DNA of 25,838 bases from Methanosarcinales archaeon (GTDB taxonomy: Archaea; Halobacteriota; Syntropharchaeia; Alkanophagales; Methanospirareceae). The position numbers were made by a program, and so were the translations under genes. Of the stretch, positions 1-7,202 are shown one piece after another (the first letter of the stretch is position 1; every line of letters begins with the position of its first letter). The notes under the pieces were generated by a model. It was given only the letters and a program-made list of their open reading frames with translations, searched no databases and was not told the origin of the DNA. The DNA lies in the NCBI GenBank assembly GCA_025464585.1, contig JAODGL010000200.1, forward strand, positions 1 through 25,838, read 5' to 3'.

Positions 1-2
1 AC

Positions 3-260
3 TTTAGAGAAGAGATGAACAGGCGGCTTGACGAGACGAACAGGCGAATAGATAAGTTAGACGGTAGAATAGATAAGTTGGACGGTAGAATAGATAAGTT
101 GGACGGTAGAATAGATGAAACGAACAAGCGAATAGCAGAGCTGGATACAAGACTTACAAGCAGAATAGACGCAACCCTGAAATGGATTATTGCAATTCAA
201 ATACCCACGTGGATGATGATTATCACGATGTGGGTCACGATAATACTGAGGATTGGTTAA
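3..260 (+). CDS. C-terminal part of a heptad-repeat coiled-coil protein with a membrane anchor (partial at left edge)
   Basis: The reading frame is open to the window edge (residues FREE precede the first ATG at 15), so this is probably the end of a longer gene, although the ATG at 15 could start an 81-residue protein. The N-terminal part is a regular heptad series built on RIDKLDG, RIDETNK and RIAELDT units, predicting a parallel coiled coil. The last 30 residues are hydrophobic (WIIAIQIPTWMMIITMWVTI) and look like one transmembrane helix with a very short tail. Small archaeal and bacterial proteins with this coiled-coil plus C-terminal helix layout are common and lack a firm function. Three heptads are near-identical at DNA level, so the repeat number may vary between strains. 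No neighbour indicates a role. Confidence 0.6.
   Translation, partial: FREEMNRRLDETNRRIDKLDGRIDKLDGRIDKLDGRIDETNKRIAELDTRLTSRIDATLKWIIAIQIPTWMMIITMWVTIILRIG
47..109 (+). repeat. 21-bp tandem repeat, three copies, within the coiled-coil gene
   Basis: Three consecutive 21-bp units start at 47, 68 and 89. They are identical except for one base in the first copy (ttag instead of ttgg). Each encodes one heptad, so unit gain or loss would keep the frame and lengthen or shorten the coiled coil. A fourth, diverged unit follows at 110-130. Confidence 0.9.
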
Positions 261-280
261 AATAAATGAATATTTTTTAA

Positions 281-310
281 GACACAGATTTACACGGATT
301 TACACAGATT
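281..310. repeat. 10-bp tandem repeat, three copies (tacacagatt type)
   Basis: Units gacacagatt, tacacggatt and tacacagatt lie head to tail between the coiled-coil gene and the transposase remnant. A related stretch, attacacagatt, occurs at 7161-7172 upstream of cmk, so this may be a dispersed intergenic repeat. No function can be assigned from the sequence. Confidence 0.75.
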
Positions 311-325
311 GAACTTGCTCAATAA

Positions 326-781
326 ACGGTCAAATATCAAAACAGACCTTTTCTTAAATGCGTTTTTAAACAGATGCTCCAGGAAATCAACCCTGTCAAA
401 ATCAGGGGTATTGAAAAGCTCGACAAGGCGGAAAAGGAGCTGAATACTGCGAAGCTTTTTTGATTAAACTTTTTTAAAAAGTTTAGTGGACAGAGCGCGG
501 TAAGTATAACAGACCCTGAAGCAAGGTTTATGAAGAACAAGAAGGAGCGAATCGAACTGTCATACAACCCACAAATCACCGTAGATCACGATTCCGGGAT
601 AATCGTTGCCAATGACGTTACACAGGATTGCACGGACCACGCACAGTTAGAGCCGCAGGTGAATAGTACGCGGGAAAACGTGGGGGAACTGCCGGAAGGT
701 GCAAAAATGAGCTTTGATAACGGATATTTCAGTGGTCCTTATTTAAATATCTTTATCGACTTTTGCGATAGCATCGTCTGA
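326..781 (+). pseudogene. IS1182-like DDE transposase remnant
   Basis: The frame opened at 326 encodes a lysine/glutamate-rich stretch ending ELNTAKLF, then an in-frame TGA at 461-463, then continues in the same frame with VSITDPEARFMKNKK, a stretch with SYNPQITVDHDSGIIVANDVT, and SFDNGYFSG near the end. The TDPEARFM, YNPQ..VD and DNGY.S segments are the central landmarks of IS1182-type transposases (DDE_Tnp_1 superfamily), which are normally over 400 residues. Here both ends are missing. After about 750 the frame runs antisense into the 3' end of aroK, so homology has already ended. The element is therefore an internal, non-functional fragment. A perfect inverted repeat interrupts it at 465-485. 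The family call rests on remembered motif similarity, not a search. Confidence 0.7.
465..485. repeat. 21-bp palindrome inside the transposase remnant
   Basis: taaacttttt and aaaaagttta form perfect 10-bp arms around a single t. It immediately follows the in-frame stop of the transposase remnant. It could be a later small insertion or a chance AT-rich hairpin. Confidence 0.6.
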
Positions 782-1647
782 TTGTTTACCTTCACTTTTA
801 TTATCTCCCCTTCAACCCCCATTTTATTCCATGCCTCACCTAATCGCGCTCCCTTCTCCGCATCCACCAAAGCAACAAAAGACGGACCCGTCCCCGATAA
901 GCTCACCCCCTTCACGCCGCATTCTAACGCCTTCACCATTGGCTCAGGGCTAAAATTCAATGCCGCACAATATAAAAAACCATTTAACGTCATCGCCTCT
1001 TCGAATCTCTCTTCTAACGCCAATTCATACGCAATATCCACCCATGGAGCTATCAATCTCGACCTTTTCACATCCGTATCGGCAGTAAAGGCTTTTTTCC
1101 CCGGAACGAGAACGAGAACCTCAAAATCCTTCTCCACCCTCTTTATCAACTCCCTCTTTTTATTGTCCGTTATTACAAATCCACCGAGCAAAGAAGCACA
1201 GGCATCGTCAAAGGCTCCTGTTATTGACACGCCAACGTCCAGAGCAGCATCCACTCCCATTCTTATTGCGTCCAGCACATCCATTTCCTCCTTTGCTTGG
1301 ACTCCTATCGCATCCAGCGTAGCAATCACAGCCGCATTTGCCGCTGCACTGCTGCTCTTTAACCCACTTCCAACCGGTATCTCGCTTCTCGTCTTCACAT
1401 AGCCGCGTAATGGCAAATCAAACTTCCTGAGCACCGACTCCACACATCTCTCTATCAATCTTGTATCAGCACCTGTTTCCCTTTCTCCTTCCAACTCTAT
1501 CTCCCCCTCTATACCTCTGAAATCATCACCGAGCTCCACTTCCGCATACGTCCATAAATCTATGCCAAATGCAGACCCTTTGTAGGTTGCTATTGCATTT
1601 ATTACCGTCCCAGCACCACTTGCTTTTCCGTATCCCCTCGCGCCCAT
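739..1647 (-). CDS. aroK: archaeal shikimate kinase, GHMP family
   Basis: This enzyme phosphorylates shikimate with ATP in aromatic amino acid synthesis. Archaea use a GHMP-superfamily enzyme unrelated to bacterial AroK. Visible landmarks are the N-terminal GKASGAGTVINAIA, the GHMP ATP-binding loop PVGSGLKSSSAAANA (about residues 91-105), GVSITGAFDDACAS, and the C-terminal SLSGTGPS motif. At 302 residues it has the expected length. The frame can also start at a GTG (1659). I prefer the ATG at 1647 because a GAGGTG ribosome-binding sequence lies about nine bases upstream of it and directly abuts the GTG. Either way it overlaps the end of the upstream gene (stop at 1602) by about 46-58 bases, suggesting translational coupling. 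The 3' end overlaps the transposase remnant in antisense. Confidence 0.93.
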   Translation of the reverse strand: MGARGYGKASGAGTVINAIATYKGSAFGIDLWTYAEVELGDDFRGIEGEIELEGERETGADTRLIERCVESVLRKFDLPLRGYVKTRSEIPVGSGLKSSSAAANAAVIATLDAIGVQAKEEMDVLDAIRMGVDAALDVGVSITGAFDDACASLLGGFVITDNKKRELIKRVEKDFEVLVLVPGKKAFTADTDVKRSRLIAPWVDIAYELALEERFEEAMTLNGFLYCAALNFSPEPMVKALECGVKGVSLSGTGPSFVALVDAEKGARLGEAWNKMGVEGEIIKVKVNNQTMLSQKSIKIFK

Positions 1648-2027
1648 CCTCTCATCCACCTCTCTATCTCTTTTACCGGATTTGATACGATAAATGTTAC
1701 ACCTTTACAAGGTGACTCTTTTGAGTACAACTTTATCGCCTTTCTGTATTCTTCTGTCATCCCCTTTGTGTCCATTACTGTTGTGACAATCAATGTATCG
1801 TTCACCTTTGTGCAGCAAATGGTATATTTGCTCGTGGAAAAGCGCATACTGACCTTTTCATCGCCATCCCTTCTTTTTTTCCTCTCCAGGTATTTCCCTG
1901 TACGAATAACATTCACGATAGTATTAGCCACAACATCTCCTGATATTTTTCGATACCACGCCGGTCTTCTTTCAAACAATCTCTCTACTGCATGTCTGGT
2001 TATTATTACTTTTATTTTATTGGACAT
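1602..2027 (-). CDS. small DUF4258-like protein, function unknown
   Basis: This is a 141-residue soluble basic protein. The N-terminus (ITRHAVERLFERRP), the spaced GKYLERKK segment and a later beta-rich stretch (YTICCTKVNDTLIVTTVMD) resemble the DUF4258 fold (H-A-x-x-R-x-x-E-R followed by beta strands), a group related to RelE/BrnT-like ribonucleases. That similarity is from memory and weak. The C-terminal 40 residues go beyond the usual domain, and the last 15 or so are encoded in the region that overlaps the start of aroK. No antitoxin-like partner is adjacent, which argues against a simple toxin-antitoxin module. An AT-rich box (aaaaatataag on the minus strand) lies just upstream. Confidence 0.65.
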   Translation of the reverse strand: MSNKIKVIITRHAVERLFERRPAWYRKISGDVVANTIVNVIRTGKYLERKKRRDGDEKVSMRFSTSKYTICCTKVNDTLIVTTVMDTKGMTEEYRKAIKLYSKESPCKGVTFIVSNPVKEIERWMRGWARGDTEKQVVLGR

Positions 2028-2074
2028 CCCTTCTTTGACTTATATTTTTTAGTGTTTTGAGAAGCAAAAAAGGT

Positions 2075-3010
2075 TCACATTAATATTACCACCAGAAGAA
2101 TTATAATACACTTTGAAATCACACTACTCATGTAATTTATAACCGTTATTTTCACTCCAAGCTTTCCAAACAGGGATATATACATGGAAAGGCTGTATTT
2201 CAGATATACCAGAGTTATAATTAACACACTTCCAATCAGGAGGGTTAAAATAGCTTGTTTCGCGGTTATCACACCTTTAGTCAGTAGAGCAGCGACAGTG
2301 GCGTATCCCGCAGAGAAATGAGCTAAATCCGCAATGAGTGCGGTTATACATTCCCCTGGTAAATCTAATACCCTTAAAATCGGTTCAAAGAATAAACTGA
2401 TATAGTTCATTACCTCGAACCTGAACAGCAGATCAACGGCTAAAAATGCTATCACCATGATTGATATTATCTTTTTTAACGTGGTAAACGATTTTTTTAA
2501 TGCCGTTTTCAAATGCTCGCTCGGGTCTTGCGATATCTCGTGAATAGCAACATTTATCTCCTCTTCTACATCCTTTTGAGGCGGAAAGCGGGATTTGGAA
2601 TAAATGAAAGCGGCAAAAGTCTGCAGAAAAGCGGAGAAAAGATTTAGCGAGATGTAAATACTGCCAATGAACGGACCTAAAAGCACAAGTGCAATAGGTG
2701 CCTGCACCCTGAGCAGCGATTCACCTACCACTATGGGAAATGTGCACATCACCACCGTGAGTATCGTCTCCTTATCACCGATTTTACCCTCATGGTAGAA
2801 GCCCGCCAGAGTTGATTTCCCCGCGGTTGGATTAAAAAAGGAGGCAAAAAGCGAAAGTACACATTCTTTTGGTAGGTTGGATGCACGGCAAAAAGGTCTT
2901 ATCAGTGGCGATAAATTCCTTAGCCAGTTACTTTCGAGCACGACATTCGCAATTATCACGCCGGCAGTAATGAGAATTACCGCTTTAACTAAATAAATCG
3001 CTATGTTCAT
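2075..3010 (-). CDS. nucleoside-recognition (Gate) domain membrane protein
   Basis: This 311-residue integral membrane protein has roughly eight hydrophobic segments. The first half holds SLFASFFNPTAGKSTLAGF and the second half LIADLAHFSAGYATVAALL, the paired features of the Gate / nucleoside-recognition family that also forms the core of FeoB and spore maturation proteins. A charged cytoplasmic linker (about residues 145-175, QKDVEEEINVAIHEI) separates the two halves. The substrate is unknown. The gene reads away from the P-loop ATPase gene across a 77-bp AT-rich divergent promoter region, and it is followed after 47 bp by the DUF4258-like gene in the same direction. A ggag sequence directly precedes the ATG. 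Confidence 0.8.
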   Translation of the reverse strand: MNIAIYLVKAVILITAGVIIANVVLESNWLRNLSPLIRPFCRASNLPKECVLSLFASFFNPTAGKSTLAGFYHEGKIGDKETILTVVMCTFPIVVGESLLRVQAPIALVLLGPFIGSIYISLNLFSAFLQTFAAFIYSKSRFPPQKDVEEEINVAIHEISQDPSEHLKTALKKSFTTLKKIISIMVIAFLAVDLLFRFEVMNYISLFFEPILRVLDLPGECITALIADLAHFSAGYATVAALLTKGVITAKQAILTLLIGSVLIITLVYLKYSLSMYISLFGKLGVKITVINYMSSVISKCIIILLVVILM

Positions 3011-3087
3011 CTCCTATAAATAATTTATCACTTTGCCTTTGAAGAAATATTATACTATACTTGTTTGCCATCGTGCGCAGCGAGGAG
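3011..3087. promoter_or_regulatory. divergent promoter region between the Gate protein and the P-loop ATPase
   Basis: The spacer contains the AT-rich boxes ctataaataattta (3013-3026) and aatattatactata (3046-3059). The second lies about 30-40 bases before the preferred ATPase start at 3088 and could serve as a TATA element on the plus strand. On the minus strand the same box is about 40 bases before the Gate start. Confidence 0.4.
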
Positions 3088-3945
3088 ATGACAAAGAAAG
3101 AAAGATTGCAGATTTTGATTGTGGGGCTGAAAGAGAAGGATGCAGGGAAGACGAGTCTTGCGCGGGCGTTACTGGCTTACTTAAAGGAAAAAAAGCTCAA
3201 TGCCTGCGGCTTTAAGCCCAGAGCTGGTAATAGCGTGTGGTATGATTACGATGTAGTGCATGAAGCTTTATCGCAGGGACGACTCTATGGGAAGGATGCG
3301 AAACTCTTGAAAACTGTTTCGGCTTTTGGCTCTGATGCCGGTGCCATAGTAGAAGAGTTTATCAACCCTTTTCACCGGTTGTGGGCAGAACCTCCGCACA
3401 TCGATCCAATCACGCAAATTCCTTATTTTATCCTCGACCGCATCACGCTGTGGCTTAAAGAAGGGGTAAGGAATCTGGTGGTGGAGAACGAAGCACTGCC
3501 AGTGGAGTATAGATGTAACGATGCAATTGTGGAAAGATTGCGTGCAAAGGCATCCGGTATCTACCACGTCAGGGATTTAGAAACGCTAAATAGGCTAACA
3601 AAGAGATATTACGACCTCGCAGTTGAGCTGGTATATAAAAAAATGAACAAGCAATACGATTGTTTGGTCATTGAGAGTTACTCAGATATAGCTCTGCCCT
3701 GGAAGGGTCTAAGGGATTTGAACGCTGTTTTTGGTGTTAAACCCGGGCAGATTTCGGTATACGAACCAGATAAGTATCTAACAGCGGTTCAACTCACAGC
3801 TTCTACTTATTCACAGAAAGAGCTCGCAACTTCCAGAATAGTAGAATTGGTAAAACCCATCAAAGAGGTTAAGACGCCTCCATTCACGTCTGATGAGATG
3901 ATACAGGGTCTAAAGGAAAAAATTCCTTTGTTATTGGAGTTTTAA
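3088..3945 (+). CDS. P-loop ATPase of the dethiobiotin-synthase-like group, role unknown
   Basis: The 285-residue protein begins with a hydrophobic strand and LIVGLKEKDAGKTSLARALLAYL, a nucleotide-binding loop in which the first glycine of the classical GxxxxGKT is a lysine (KEKDAGKTS). KLNACGFKPRAGN follows, the layout of deviant Walker A enzymes such as dethiobiotin synthase and CobQ-type amidoligases. A strand CLVIESYSDIALPW may act as the Walker B region. The frame also opens with a TTG at 3061. I prefer ATG 3088 because an AT-rich TATA-like box lies at 3046-3059, which would put the transcription start near or after that TTG. The stop is 34 bp before the FwdA-like gene on the same strand, so the two are probably cotranscribed or functionally linked. 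The exact family name is not recognised. Confidence 0.75.
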   Translation: MTKKERLQILIVGLKEKDAGKTSLARALLAYLKEKKLNACGFKPRAGNSVWYDYDVVHEALSQGRLYGKDAKLLKTVSAFGSDAGAIVEEFINPFHRLWAEPPHIDPITQIPYFILDRITLWLKEGVRNLVVENEALPVEYRCNDAIVERLRAKASGIYHVRDLETLNRLTKRYYDLAVELVYKKMNKQYDCLVIESYSDIALPWKGLRDLNAVFGVKPGQISVYEPDKYLTAVQLTASTYSQKELATSRIVELVKPIKEVKTPPFTSDEMIQGLKEKIPLLLEF

Positions 3946-3979
3946 GTTTGAGTGTATAAAAAAATCAGTTTAATCAGAA

Positions 3980-5461
3980 ATGAATATATGGCTAAAAAAT
4001 GGCACGGTTTTTGACCCTGCAAATGGAATAGAAGGCGAAAAGATGGATATCTTCATTTCAGGTGGAAAAATCGTGGACGAAATAAAAACAGAGTCTGAAG
4101 CGACAAAGATAATAGATGCCTCTGATAAAGCCGTAATGCCTGGCGGGATAGACGTGCACAGCCATGTGGCAACGTATGGGCTGAATTTAACAAGATTTAC
4201 GTTGGGATTCCCAACAGTGAATGAGATAGGATATGCTTATGCCCGGATGGGCTATACGTACGTAAACGAGCCTTTAATGACTTTGAACACCGCAAATTAC
4301 GTCCATCACGAGCTCACCAGCATACCTGTTGTGGACACTTCTGCATTCCTTGTTCTGAGCTTATATGATGTAGATAAGGAGATAAGGGAAGGTAATAAGG
4401 ACGCCGTAAAGGACCTCATTCTTTTCCTTTTAGACCTCACGAAGTCCATAGGTGTGAAGATATATGATGCGAGGGTGAAATATGCGAAGCGGGGTTTCTT
4501 TTATCGTGACGTAGGTGAGAAGAAATGTTTGAATTTCTTTTATAAGATAATCGAATCCGTGGGAGAAAAATTACCACAGATACAGTTGAGGACGTATCCA
4601 GAGCTGTTAGATGAGAATCCAGATATTTTATGTGGCTTTTGTTTGGCTCATATCGCATCAGGCATGGATAATGAAGAGAGATACGAAACGGCGATGAGGA
4701 TATTAAAAAAGGGAGGGGCAGTTGACCTCGGCATTTTTTGCACTTCGCCGAGGGAGAATATAGATATGAGAATTGGGTATGATGTTCCTGTTGGGGGTAA
4801 AAACAATTTCAATAGCGTGGATATAGGATTAGAGCAGCCATTGATATTTTCAAAGGTAAAAGAGAAGAAGATAGAAGATATAAGGGCGTATTACTCGCAA
4901 AAGTTTGCGCTGGAAGCCTTAGAATATTTGAACTCATGCCTCATCTCTTTCTCCACCGATAGTCCTAACGGATGCCTCTTTTCCTCTTATCCTAAGATAT
5001 TCGCAGGGTTACTGAACAGCGGTAACAGAAAAGAGCTGATGAATAAGGAGTTCCTCCCTGATATTGAATATTCATTATACGAGCTTGCAACAATAACGAG
5101 AACGAATCCTGCAAAGCAACTTTGCTTGAGAAACAAAGGTCATTTAGGTACAGGTGCGGATGCAGATATCGCAATATATGATATAGACGGAGATACAAGA
5201 GCAGAAGAGTTTGAGAAGCGGCTGAGCAGTTGTGAGTATCTTTTGAAAGGTGGGGAAGTGGTAATATACAAAGGGGGGTTGAATAGAGATAGAGTAAGGA
5301 AGAAGAGATTTTATTTTGAGGTTGGAGAAAAGGAAGTAGAGGGAGCAAAAGAGAGGCAGCGCGAGGTGATAGAGAGGATATGTAACAGAAGGTCGTTTAG
5401 AGCTGAGCATTTAAAGGTGGATGAGTGTTTTATGGGTGCAGGTGCGAGTGAGGGTGTTTAG
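3980..5461 (+). CDS. formylmethanofuran dehydrogenase subunit A-like amidohydrolase
   Basis: FwdA hydrolyses the formyl intermediate at a dinuclear metal site in the first step of CO2 reduction, or the last step of reverse methanogenesis. Matches to FwdA: DVHSHVA (H60, H62), GYAYARMGYTYVNEP, GVKIYDA (K160, aligned with the carboxylated lysine), LAHI (H224), FSTDSPNG (D327), and a C-terminal NKGHLGTGADADIAIYD. The segment where FwdA has a His-rich IHxHCNN-type motif reads QLRTYPEL here, so R204 stands where a metal-ligand histidine is expected. At 493 residues it is shorter than the usual ~570. No fwdB, C, D or G gene is nearby; the only same-strand neighbour is the P-loop ATPase. It is therefore best read as a diverged FwdA paralogue, whose catalysis is uncertain. 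Alignment positions are by eye. Confidence 0.8.
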   Translation: MNIWLKNGTVFDPANGIEGEKMDIFISGGKIVDEIKTESEATKIIDASDKAVMPGGIDVHSHVATYGLNLTRFTLGFPTVNEIGYAYARMGYTYVNEPLMTLNTANYVHHELTSIPVVDTSAFLVLSLYDVDKEIREGNKDAVKDLILFLLDLTKSIGVKIYDARVKYAKRGFFYRDVGEKKCLNFFYKIIESVGEKLPQIQLRTYPELLDENPDILCGFCLAHIASGMDNEERYETAMRILKKGGAVDLGIFCTSPRENIDMRIGYDVPVGGKNNFNSVDIGLEQPLIFSKVKEKKIEDIRAYYSQKFALEALEYLNSCLISFSTDSPNGCLFSSYPKIFAGLLNSGNRKELMNKEFLPDIEYSLYELATITRTNPAKQLCLRNKGHLGTGADADIAIYDIDGDTRAEEFEKRLSSCEYLLKGGEVVIYKGGLNRDRVRKKRFYFEVGEKEVEGAKERQREVIERICNRRSFRAEHLKVDECFMGAGASEGV

Positions 5462-5524
5462 TAAACTATCAAGTTTGCAGTCCACTTTCATGTCATAATT
5501 TTCAAGAATAAGTAAGTAAAATAA

Positions 5525-5550
5525 CTTTAAATATAGAACATATATAAAAC
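5525..5550 (+). promoter_or_regulatory. TATA-like promoter element for htpX
   Basis: Two AT-rich boxes, ctttaaatatag (5525-5536) and catatataaaac (5539-5550), precede the ATG at 5561. The first is about 30 bases upstream, a spacing expected for a nearly leaderless archaeal transcript. The consensus is loose. Confidence 0.45.
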
Positions 5551-5560
5551 AAAAAATAAA

Positions 5561-6562
5561 ATGAGAACAGCGTGGCTGAAGATGAGGATGGGGCTGTGTG
5601 TATTGCTCCTGTTTGCAGTGATATATGCGCTATTAATCGTTATAGCTACCTTTTTAGGGGGTACAGGGTCCGGCATGATGATAATTTACGCTTTACTCGC
5701 CTTTGTAATGGTAGCAATTCAATTCTTTATAGGTCCAAAGATAGTGGAAAAGACGATGCGTGTTCGCTATGTCTCGGAACGAGAGGAACCGGAGTTGCAT
5801 CGGATGGTGAGCGAATTAGCGATGAAGGCGGGGATTCCCAAGCCGCGAGTAGGGATCTCTGAGATACCAATACCAAACGCTTTCGCTTTTGGCACTTCCA
5901 AAAAGAAAGCGCGGGTTTGCATCACGAAAAGATTGATGGGGCTGCTGAAAAGGGATGAGATAGAAGCAGTTTTAGGGCATGAACTGTCTCACATAAAGCA
6001 TCAAGATATGGCAGTTATAACGGCGTTGAGCGTGATACCGATGATATGCTACTTTATCTATTTCAGCTTCTTCTGGTCGGGCATTTTTGGCGGTATGGGT
6101 GATGGTAGAAGTAGAGAAGGTGGTGGTGCTTTATCAATGCTCGCTATCGCTTTTATTGCCTTCATTGTATATTTCATAAGTAACCTTATTGTGCTTTATG
6201 CGTCCCGTATAAGGGAATATTATGCGGATGCGGGCAGTGCGGAACTCACGAGGAAGCCGCATGCACTTGCTTCTGCGCTGTACAAGATGATTTATGGTAG
6301 TGCAGCAGGCATGAAGCAGGAAAAGGTAAAAAAGGAGATGGGAAGTATGCGAGCTTTCTTTGCTACTGACCCTGTAACTGCGAGAAGTGATTTGAGGGAT
6401 TTGAGCGCAGCAGACCTGAATAAGGATGGAAAGATAGACGAGTACGAGTTAAGAGCTTTTGCAGAAAGGGCACGAGTGAGCCGTGCGGAGAGGTTGATGG
6501 AACTCTTCTCCACGCATCCTAATCCGGTGAGCAGGGTTAAGAAGTTGGGGGAGTATCTTTAA
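5561..6562 (+). CDS. htpX: HtpX-type M48 membrane metalloprotease with an EF-hand-like loop
   Basis: This is a membrane-bound zinc endopeptidase of the M48B family, which degrades damaged membrane proteins. Hydrophobic segments occur at about residues 11-33, 39-57, 153-175 and 190-213. The catalytic HELSH motif (H140, E141, H144) and the downstream REYYAD (E219, third zinc ligand) are intact, as is the C-terminal STHPNPVSRVKKL motif. Between the catalytic core and that motif lies DLNKDGKIDEYE (285-296), a textbook 12-residue EF-hand loop with D1, N3, D5, G6, I8, D9 and E12, flanked by helical sequence. Calcium or another cation may therefore modulate the protease; I recall similar acidic loops in other archaeal HtpX proteins, but cannot check this here. 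It is encoded alone, converging on cmk. Confidence 0.93.
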   Translation: MRTAWLKMRMGLCVLLLFAVIYALLIVIATFLGGTGSGMMIIYALLAFVMVAIQFFIGPKIVEKTMRVRYVSEREEPELHRMVSELAMKAGIPKPRVGISEIPIPNAFAFGTSKKKARVCITKRLMGLLKRDEIEAVLGHELSHIKHQDMAVITALSVIPMICYFIYFSFFWSGIFGGMGDGRSREGGGALSMLAIAFIAFIVYFISNLIVLYASRIREYYADAGSAELTRKPHALASALYKMIYGSAAGMKQEKVKKEMGSMRAFFATDPVTARSDLRDLSAADLNKDGKIDEYELRAFAERARVSRAERLMELFSTHPNPVSRVKKLGEYL

Positions 6563-6570
6563 GATCGCGG

Positions 6571-6600
6571 TTTAGCGTGTTAGTGTTAGCGGTATAGCGG
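6571..6600. repeat. degenerate TTAGCG-type repeats at the htpX/cmk convergent junction
   Basis: Between two convergent genes the sequence contains tttagcg (6571-6577), gttagcgg (6585-6592) and tatagcgg (6593-6600). These are imperfect copies of the 8-bp unit repeated perfectly at 11978-12001. Confidence 0.55.
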
Positions 6601-6609
6601 ACATTACAC

Positions 6610-7134
6610 TCACTTTATACCCTCCACCGCCACCCTTATCATCCCCACTATATCCCTCTCGCTCCACCTTGATGAATCTATTACCAGGTCATAAATGGAA
6701 AGGTCATCCAAATTTATGCCATAATATCTCTTATATCGCATACTCTCTGAGCCTTCCCTTTTCTTCATAGCAGAAAGAGCTTCTTCGTTGGTTATTCCCT
6801 CTCGACTTGCAATTCTCCTCGCTCTTACCTCTACCGGTGCTTTCAGCCATATCTTCAAGTCTGCATCGGGAACAAAGAAGCCAGACAACCTGCCTTCTAC
6901 AATGACATTCTCACGTTTCATTGCCTCTTCTCCCTGTCTTGCATCTATTTGTCTATCGAAAGTCTCGCTATTTTCTGCCAATTTATTAAAATGCTCCAAC
7001 TGCAATTTCTTCTCCTTCGCTATTTGTCGAAACATCTCGCCAGCGGAGATTAGTTCCATTGATAATTCGGTTGATAGCAACTTTGCAACTGTTGTCGTTC
7101 CACTGCCCGGAAGTCCGCTTATTGTTAGCCGCAT
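6610..7134 (-). CDS. cmk: cytidylate (CMP) kinase, archaeal type
   Basis: It phosphorylates CMP and dCMP using ATP in the cytosol. The 174-residue protein starts with the P-loop GLPGSGTTTVAKLL (residues 7-20), followed by LISAGEMFRQIA (CMP-binding region), VIVEGRLSGF, a LID-like RRIASREG, and RYKRYYGINLDD, typical of the short archaeal Cmk family. The start ATG at 7134 has AAGGAG eight bases upstream. It lies downstream of rtcB in the same direction, separated by 149 bp that hold an inverted repeat, so it may have its own promoter or rely on read-through. All expected motifs are present. Confidence 0.93.
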   Translation of the reverse strand: MRLTISGLPGSGTTTVAKLLSTELSMELISAGEMFRQIAKEKKLQLEHFNKLAENSETFDRQIDARQGEEAMKRENVIVEGRLSGFFVPDADLKIWLKAPVEVRARRIASREGITNEEALSAMKKREGSESMRYKRYYGINLDDLSIYDLVIDSSRWSERDIVGMIRVAVEGIK

Positions 7135-7184
7135 CTGTTTAGCTCCTTTTAAACCACAAGATTACACAGATTATCGCATGAAAC

Positions 7185-7202
7185 CTTTTCTTAAAAGAAA
7201 AG
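7185..7202. terminator. short AT-rich inverted repeat between rtcB and cmk
   Basis: cttttctt and aagaaaag form perfect 8-bp arms with a two-base loop, in the 149-bp spacer after the rtcB stop and before cmk. It could weakly terminate rtcB transcription or simply be AT-rich sequence. No long U-tract follows on the minus strand. Confidence 0.3.

Noticed and set aside
337..579. Minus-strand 80-codon ORF in the transposase region
   Set aside because: It is antisense to the transposase remnant, whose protein motifs are clear on the plus strand; the minus product has no recognisable feature.
782..1402. Plus-strand 206-codon ORF antisense to aroK
   Set aside because: Composition is Ser/Thr/Ala-rich, typical of a shadow frame opposite a real gene; the minus strand encodes complete GHMP kinase motifs.
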